Assembly: GCA_035772405.1 (NCBI GenBank)
Contig: JAYKKM010000147.1
Location: 3,926,501-3,990,500 of the forward strand
DNA: 64,000 nt
Reading direction: 5' to 3'
From: Chrysogorgia sp. JL179-B06
Taxonomy: Eukaryota > Cnidaria > Anthozoa > Scleralcyonacea > Chrysogorgiidae
A program made the translations under genes and the position numbers. The notes beneath the pieces are model-generated. The model did not search any database, was not told the origin of the DNA, and saw only the letters and a program-made list of their open reading frames with translations. Positions 57,640 through 64,000 of the stretch are shown piece by piece (within the stretch, counting starts at the first letter, position 1; each line of letters opens with the position of its first letter).

Positions 57640-58704
57640 CGAAATTGACGTAGCTTATGGTTGAAAACACACTTTCTTTTTGCTCATTTATCATAATAAC
57701 AAAATGTGAACAAAACGTCAAAAGGAAGCATCTAATATGGTAGCATATCTATCTGATATTTTCTTTTCAAAATATCCGAACCTGTATATAATTTAAGTTT
57801 CGCTCAGTCGACCACTTTAGCACTTATTTTGCTTATCAACCTGCTCTATAGGTGTGCGAACATTCTGTAGAGCAGTTTTACTACAAACTTATCGGCTTAA
57901 AACATCCTGATTACCTTAAACGAATGTTGCGCAGTAAATTAAATTTTCCATATATTTAAATTGATATGTTACTCAATGTAGAACAATAGTTGTGAAAGGC
58001 GAAATGTTTTACGCCCCTGGAAGATAATTAGTCCCCCCGCGAAACGCCAAACTTTGGTAAAGGGAATGCATGGCCTCAGTCTTAATAGTTCCGTCTCAGC
58101 AAAATAATTTGGAAATTTTTACCTCAAACATGTCGAGTTAAAGCATTAATTACACTAAACGTATGTTCCGGCAGTAACAAATTAAATTTTCTATATTGCT
58201 CAATGTAGAAAAATAGTTGTGAATGGCGAAATGTGCAGTTACACACCTGGCAAAGCACACGAAGCGAGAAGTTCCCCCGCGTTTAATCAAAACGTCAAAT
58301 TTTAATAAAAAGAATGCATGGCCTCAGCCTTAACAGTTCCGTCTCAACAAAATAATTTCGAATATTCAGCTGTAATTATAGGGTAACTAGATCGCTTGGT
58401 CCCTATATTTCTACAGTACACTTAGGTTTTAGAGGTTTTGTTTTTGGTATTTCACATAATAAAACCTGATGTTCAAAGTTTCAAACAATTAATAAGACGA
58501 GAAGACTCATAGTGTGCATCAAGATATATCTTTATTAAGCATTGAAAAGAGGTTGAATTTTTAACTATCGTGAGTATTGTTCAAAAAAGTTTATAAAAAT
58601 TAATAATAAGTTTAATTAAATTATAAGATTGAATTGAAATCAACACTAGTTCTATAAATTAAAGTTCAAAAGTGATAAGAATATAGTCTGGATTATAATA
58701 CATC
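57640..58704. other. Right arm of the unit A' long inverted repeat and 3' flank of the EF-hand gene
   Basis: Same as 6680-7744. The probable polyadenylation hexamer on the minus strand is at about 58531-58536. No other gene is seen. Confidence 0.55.
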
Positions 58705-59127
58705 CTAACATCCAGTGGGTATGCAATCAAAATCATACGGTGCTTTTTTAAATTCGTCGCAATCTATTCCTCCATCTTCATTTATGTCCCCTTGTTTGAA
58801 AGTGTTTTGAAGCCCCGGTGCGTCCGTCTTCATTTCCAAGGTCTCTGCGAATTCTTCATGACTGATTTTGCCATTATTGTCCTTGTCATACTTGGCAAAG
58901 TCACACGGAAAGCCACCGTCGTCATTTTCGATTCCCGGCGCGACCGATCGTTTTCGCCCGCAAACTTGAGTTGTGTAACAATAACGCACTGTGAAATATT
59001 GATAACGTCCACAACAGGGAACGTAAACGAAATGAAGAGAGAACCTGCAGACGCGGTAAGTGTGCGCCGCCTCCGAACTGCTGATTATCGCACCCAGTAC
59101 CAGTAATGTGAATAGTGCTAGCTTCAT
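58705..59127 (-). CDS. Small secreted Cys-rich protein with two EF-hands, unit A'
   Basis: The 140-aa product is identical to that of 7745-8167, with the same splice acceptor upstream. It is a third complete gene copy in the window. The identity, against several differences from the unit B product, fits a recent 15.7-kb duplication. Confidence 0.75.
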   Translation of the reverse strand: MKLALFTLLVLGAIISSSEAAHTYRVCRFSLHFVYVPCCGRYQYFTVRYCYTTQVCGRKRSVAPGIENDDGGFPCDFAKYDKDNNGKISHEEFAETLEMKTDAPGLQNTFKQGDINEDGGIDCDEFKKAPYDFDCIPTGC

Positions 59128-59391
59128 ACTTCTTCTTTCCTGTATTGAAAAAGCAGGAAATAGATCATATAAATTCATAGTTTCATTAGCAGGTCAAACT
59201 GTTTAGTAAATTCATGTTCTTATATGTAAACCTGATTATACACACTGTAATCAAAGTATGAAAACAAGAAAGGTATATATAGTAAACTGGCAAAACGAAG
59301 CCTCAACAAGACACAACGTTTAGAGCGAAGGCCCTTCAGCTTCGTTAGAGCATGGTTATTGTGCCCCTGTATTTTCAGACTTTAAACTTTG

Positions 59392-59663
59392 TCACTTCCA
59401 TGGAGCTTTTATTTCCCAGCCCTCTTCAGTGCGTTTATATGAAAAATTTCCAACCCTCCTAGGCGAGATCTCGGGTTGACAATAGCGACATCTCGCTTAG
59501 GAGGGCTGATCGAGGGAGCGGAGATAAGACCCTGGCCCTCTTGTCATGTGCATGAACGCAAACAAATGTTTACTAGGAATTACGCTGAGACGTGGGATCT
59601 CGGTAAAGAGGGCTAGCCCGCGGGGATGGACCTCCTCCATATAAACAACCCCTACGAGGGCCT
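59392..59663. mobile_element. Truncated foldback MITE at start of unit B'
   Basis: Same as 8425-8702, with the same lost left half, so the deletion predates the dimer duplication. Confidence 0.65.
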
Positions 59664-62600
59664 TAGAGGATGGAGAAACCCTTGATCGGGGGGGGGGGGG
59701 GTCTAGGGGGTTATGTTATAGGATTAAATCTAGGCGAAGGACGTTAGGATTAGGTTTACGACTATAGGTTTATGATTAGGGTTACAATTAGGGTTAGGTT
59801 AGTATATATTCTAAGATTGTATATATTCTAACACTCGAAATTTTCCTTCACCATAAATCCTTAGAACATGCAGTTTAATCGAGTGAAATACCAAATATTA
59901 CTTGTATAGTTTGACATCTAAACGTTAGTGTATGTTTTTTCTATCGTTTAGTTATTTCCGATATTCGTACGAAGATGAACATGTAGTAGGAAAACAATGA
60001 AAAACAAATTTGAAGAAGTCTTTAGAAGTAAGGTTTATTGACGATTGTATCGAATCACAATTTTGTCGTTTGTGTGGCAGGCGAAAATGTTTAGTTATTT
60101 TTTGTTCAGTGATGTAGAGTAGACATTGAATACATAATCAATAAGTATTGTACGCCGTTTTCACATCAGATAGCGAGAATTATCAAGGCCTCTTTTTATG
60201 TTATCCCACATTCACAATCTCGATCTTGCAATAATTCGCATAGCCTCATGTGAAAACCAAGTCCTGCATGTGTGCAGTATGACAACTATATATAACCATG
60301 CATGTAAAACTCTGAGATAATTTGAGGAATGTTAACTGATAAGTTTAAAACATTTGAAAAAAACTTACGTTCAACTGAAATAAGAATACTGTGAGTAACT
60401 TTCAATTGTCTTGAGATGATAAACGTTGAGATGATAAACGTTGACAGGACTTGGCAGTTTGATTCCAGGTTCGCAAGGGACTTGCTTTTATACTTTACAG
60501 TCCGTTCCTGGAAAACAATTAATTTCTTTGTATATTCAAATTAAAACTATGGGTGTGTTATGTTTCTCACATGAACAAAAATATTCGAAATTATTTTGTT
60601 GAGACGGAACTATTAAGCTGAGGCCATGCATTTATTTCTTTATCAAAGTTTGGCATTTTTATCAAACGCGGGGGAACTTCTCGACTTCCTGTGCTTTGCC
60701 AGGGTTTCGCCATTTACAACTATTTTTTCTACATTGAGCAATATAGAAAATTTAATTTATTACTGTCGGAACATTTAGTGTGATGCATGTTTTAAGTCGA
60801 CATGTTTCAGGTAAAAACCGCCCTGAAACTATAGAGCAAGTTGATAAACAAAATAAGTGTCAAAGTGGTCGAGTGAACAGAACTTAAATTATTTCGGATA
60901 TTTTGAGAAGTAAAGATCAGATAGATATGCTATAGCACAAGATGCTTTCATTTGACATTTTTTCAAATGTTGGTATTATGATGAATATAAAGCAAAAGGA
61001 AATTGTGTTTTTAACCATAAACTACGTCAATTTCATCGAAGTACAATATCAATAATGTAGCTTGAACTATATATATATATGAGGCATTGATTATCTATAA
61101 TTATTAAGTAGATATCTAAATTTCAATGCAAATAGTTATCCCATACAGATCTTTGAGATGGTATTTTGAGTAACGGCAGATAATAAGATCGAATATAGAC
61201 TAATAGTAAATAGTTATAGCCGATGCTTATTGTGCAAATAAACAAAACACGATTCATTAACAAAACACGATTGTCCTGTAACAGCACTCGCGTTTTTGGT
61301 TCTACTCATGACATCATAATGACGTCAAAGAACCTTGAGCAGACAACTTCGAGAACCTTATTGAAAACAATTACATGCGATGTATAGCCTCTGTTTATAA
61401 TAAATTGTAAGTAATTTTATTTAAGAATTTTCAAATAACACATGATAGCATCAGACATGAACTATATATATAGCTATAACTATTTTAACCCACATTTTCT
61501 CTTGTATTTTAGTATAATATAGTATAGTATAGTATATAGAATTTTATCTGTTTATATTACTTATTTTATTTTATTTAACTTAAATTGTGTTTTTAAAATT
61601 ATTTGTAATAGCTAAATACATTGACCCTTTTCAATAAAGTTTTTTCTTAAAACAATAAAGTTTTTTTTCGAACATTGTTATTTGTTATGTATATTTTGTT
61701 ATGAACATTGTTATTTTGTTATGAACATTTCAATATGCATATTGTCGTACTGGCGAAATTTTACAAGAGGCTGAACAGTGCTTGCCAGAATGACGTTCAA
61801 ACATGATGTTATAGGGACCTCAAGATCGTTAAGATGATGGCGGTTAAAAAATAATAGAAATTTTGGCATCTAAAAGAAGTCATGGTTAGTTGACTACGGT
61901 ATTTTATTCTTGAAGCTTGTTTTATGACTTCCAAAACACTTCAATACTGTTAAAACAATTGCAGTGTCTTTTTCTAAAGCAATCTTAAGGAACAGCTCTC
62001 AACTCTCTGTGAGTTCACGTCGTCCTGAAGATGTGACAATGCTCAGAGTTGCTACTGTAAACAGAACGACGACGGTGTCGAGAATACTCTTAGGACTAAA
62101 ATAATTATTCATTCTCTTTGTTTTGCATGAATAATTATTTTGTTTTGAATGACGTCATCGTTAAGGTTATCGCGCTGGAACAACTTGGAAGTGATGTAGG
62201 TTTTTGAGAAAATCAGATGATTGGAAAATAATTATTTATGACACGACTATTTTTGCAAATAAGTGCGCACACAATTAGGACAATTATATGCATATAATCG
62301 TTTCGGTCATCTGCGATGCACAGTTTAAAAGGACTGGGACGATGTGGACGACTATATGAGAACCATCCTTAATTAGCGAGTAACTAAAGACACCTTTATA
62401 GCTGAATGTATTGCGTCGGCTATCACAATTATCATTTATCGTAACATTATGTGTCTTTAATTGGGATTGAATCATGTTGAGAATATCATGGGAGTAATGG
62501 TATCAATTATATTTTAAAAATGTTTTAGAATAATGACCACTAACAACCTATAGTTATTATTGGCATGTATAACTTGAAATTATAGAGATTCTTATTCATG

Positions 62601-63254
62601 CAAACTGTTTCTGCAATGGCCGCTCTTTCATGTCAACCTATATTGTCTTATATAAGCAGACAAAACAAACTGTGAATTTGTAAAATGTTTTCATAGGTTT
62701 AACCAATTGAGATGCGGTGTTAAAATTGGTGTTATTCAGTAAATAGAACCTGACCAAATTGTTGATCAATGTAAGCACACAAAACAAGCAGTCTAATAGT
62801 AGTAAAAAAGTAGAGTGCTACTTGGACAGTGTTTTGGATATATAGCAAAGTGAAAAGGTGGTAAACTGCCAAGTGAAAAGGTGTTATCCTGCGATAACAC
62901 GCGTTATTGTGTATCTGTAGGTCTCTGAATCTTCAACTGCATAAGCGAAACCACAGTTGCCCAAGCTCGTTGTGTGGTAATCTGTGTTTATATTGGAATT
63001 TATTTGATTTGTCAAAATTAGAGGATATTTTCATCTATTATTTGCAGTTAATGAAATAATGCGTAGTTATATCTACCATAAAGTGTATGTGTGATCAGTG
63101 TCTGTTCTGTAATATTTAGGACATTTACAGCGAAAATATAATGGCAATATATAACCATATATTAAATTTGTTAATATCGAAAAATTATACTAAGACTATT
63201 CAACAAAATAAACATTTATAAATCTTGTTGTTTTTCCTTGTAAAACTTGGCACC
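59664..63254. other. Non-coding host sequence, unit B'
   Basis: Same as 8703-12293. It has a 14-G homopolymer at 59688-59701 and the left arm of the long inverted repeat from about 60580. No gene is seen. Confidence 0.6.
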
Positions 63255-63317
63255 ATTCTGTTCATTATACTTCAAACCCGTTTGTGATATGTAGGTTTGA
63301 AGTATAATGAACAGAAT
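63255..63317. repeat. Perfect 24-bp hairpin, unit B' copy
   Basis: Arms 63255-63278 and 63294-63317, unchanged. Confidence 0.75.
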
Positions 63318-63520
63318 ATAGCTATAGCATGCAATATAGCTTCATGTGTGCTATGCTATATTGCTATGCACGAAGATGTTTAGCTAAAGCTTCGTGTATC
63401 ACGGCATGCTATTTACAATCTGCATGGAAATTCCTAAATAAAATTATTTACAACTTATTTTAAACAGGCTACATTGCATGCAATTGTTAGGGTTTAGGAA
63501 GTTGTTTCCTCAAGGTTCTT

Positions 63521-63550
63521 TGACGTCATATATGACGTCATATGACGTCA
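63521..63550. promoter_or_regulatory. Triple TGACGTCA cluster, unit B'
   Basis: Same as 12560-12589, with three perfect palindromes. Confidence 0.4.
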
Positions 63551-63743
63551 GTAGAAACAAAACGCGAGTGCACAATAGCTTCAGCTGTAACATTATTTAG
63601 TATTAGTCTTTATTATATAGATGGGAGTGTTTTACTAAGAAATATGCAGTGACATATGTTCCATATCCTCACTAATGAAGATATCGATCACATGATTAAA
63701 CATTTTCCCACCTTTTGCATTGAATCTATATAATAAAAAGAAA

Positions 63744-63884
63744 ATTACAAGGTGCATGGCTTGAAGATATGAATTTTATGTTCTCGTAGTAAAAACAATA
63801 TTTTACACATTCGCTACGCTCATTCGTAAAATATTATTTTCACCACTCGAAGATAAAATTCATATCTTCGCACCACCGTGTAAT
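63744..63884. mobile_element. Short foldback MITE, unit B' copy
   Basis: Same as 12783-12923. Confidence 0.6.
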
Positions 63885-64000
63885 ATCGGGCTTCTAGTCC
63901 CACCTCTGCGGCCAAGAGTTCGAATGCTGAGCTCGGACATTTGATCGCACGTGGAAAGAGTTGGTCAACACTCTTTCGAAAATCGTGGGTTTTCTCCGGG
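63885..64000 (+). mobile_element. SINE-like element, unit B' copy, cut by window end
   Basis: Same as the first part of 12924-13130. The window stops within the 'gttttctccggg' stretch. Confidence 0.5.

Larger units (their letters stand above)
52767..58367. repeat. Long imperfect inverted repeat, unit A' copy
   Basis: Near-identical to 1806-7407. A small cluster of substitutions lies at about 57949-58176 (for example 'ttttccatat' for 'ttttctatat'), partly shared with unit B, which could be gene conversion. Confidence 0.65.

Overview
The window is eukaryotic (metazoan) genomic DNA. Most of it is AT-rich, gene-poor sequence packed with inverted-repeat elements and carrying a repeated intron-bearing gene for a small secreted EF-hand protein. 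The repeats, TTAA-flanked MITEs and a tRNA-like SINE suggest an aquatic invertebrate (mollusc or cnidarian); the sequence alone does not settle which. No bacterial operon, rRNA, canonical tRNA gene or CRISPR array is visible.

Host part (1-16375 and 51617-64000). The host DNA is a tandem array of a unit of about 7.2-7.9 kb. Two diverged versions alternate (A: 1 to about 8424; B: about 8425-15726) and form a 15.7-kb dimer. The dimer then repeats almost identically (A': 15727-16375 plus 51617 to about 59391; B': about 59392-64000, cut by the window end). Each complete unit holds a foldback MITE, an imperfect long inverted repeat of about 5-5.6 kb, a 24-bp perfect hairpin, CRE-like TGACGTCA clusters, a short foldback element, a SINE-like element, a TTAA MITE and one minus-strand EF-hand gene. 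Units A and A' carry one additional 505-bp TTAA MITE that B lacks.

Polinton part (16382-51610). Unit A' is interrupted by two nearly identical Maverick/Polinton elements of about 17.61 kb. The outer element (copy 1) is flanked by the 6-bp target duplication GACAGC. The inner element (copy 2) sits inside the last 30 bp of the right terminal inverted repeat of copy 1 and has its own 6-bp duplication, TGGGCC. The single-copy empty site for the outer insertion is at 650-655 of this same window.

Each Polinton has four blocks of tightly packed, nearly touching genes. (1) Minus: protein-primed DNA polymerase B, a zinc-ribbon protein that resembles VLTF3, and three small membrane proteins. (2) Plus: a two-zinc-finger protein and a type II thymidine kinase. 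(3) Minus: a BRO-N/nuclease/zinc-finger fusion, an Arg-rich 46-aa peptide, a 69-aa protein with a myristoylation-type N terminus, a fibre-like protein, a 465-aa membrane-anchored protein and a 51-aa ORF. (4) Plus: penton-like minor capsid protein, DDE integrase with chromodomain, a 458-aa membrane protein, double jelly-roll major capsid protein, A32/FtsK-like packaging ATPase and a 171-aa protein. Together these supply replication, integration, nucleotide supply, capsid and genome packaging. No adenain-like maturation protease is visible, and there is no unassigned space for one. Copy 1 is intact in every gene. Copy 2 has three genes broken by +1 differences, all in homopolymer runs, which may be sequencing error or very recent decay.
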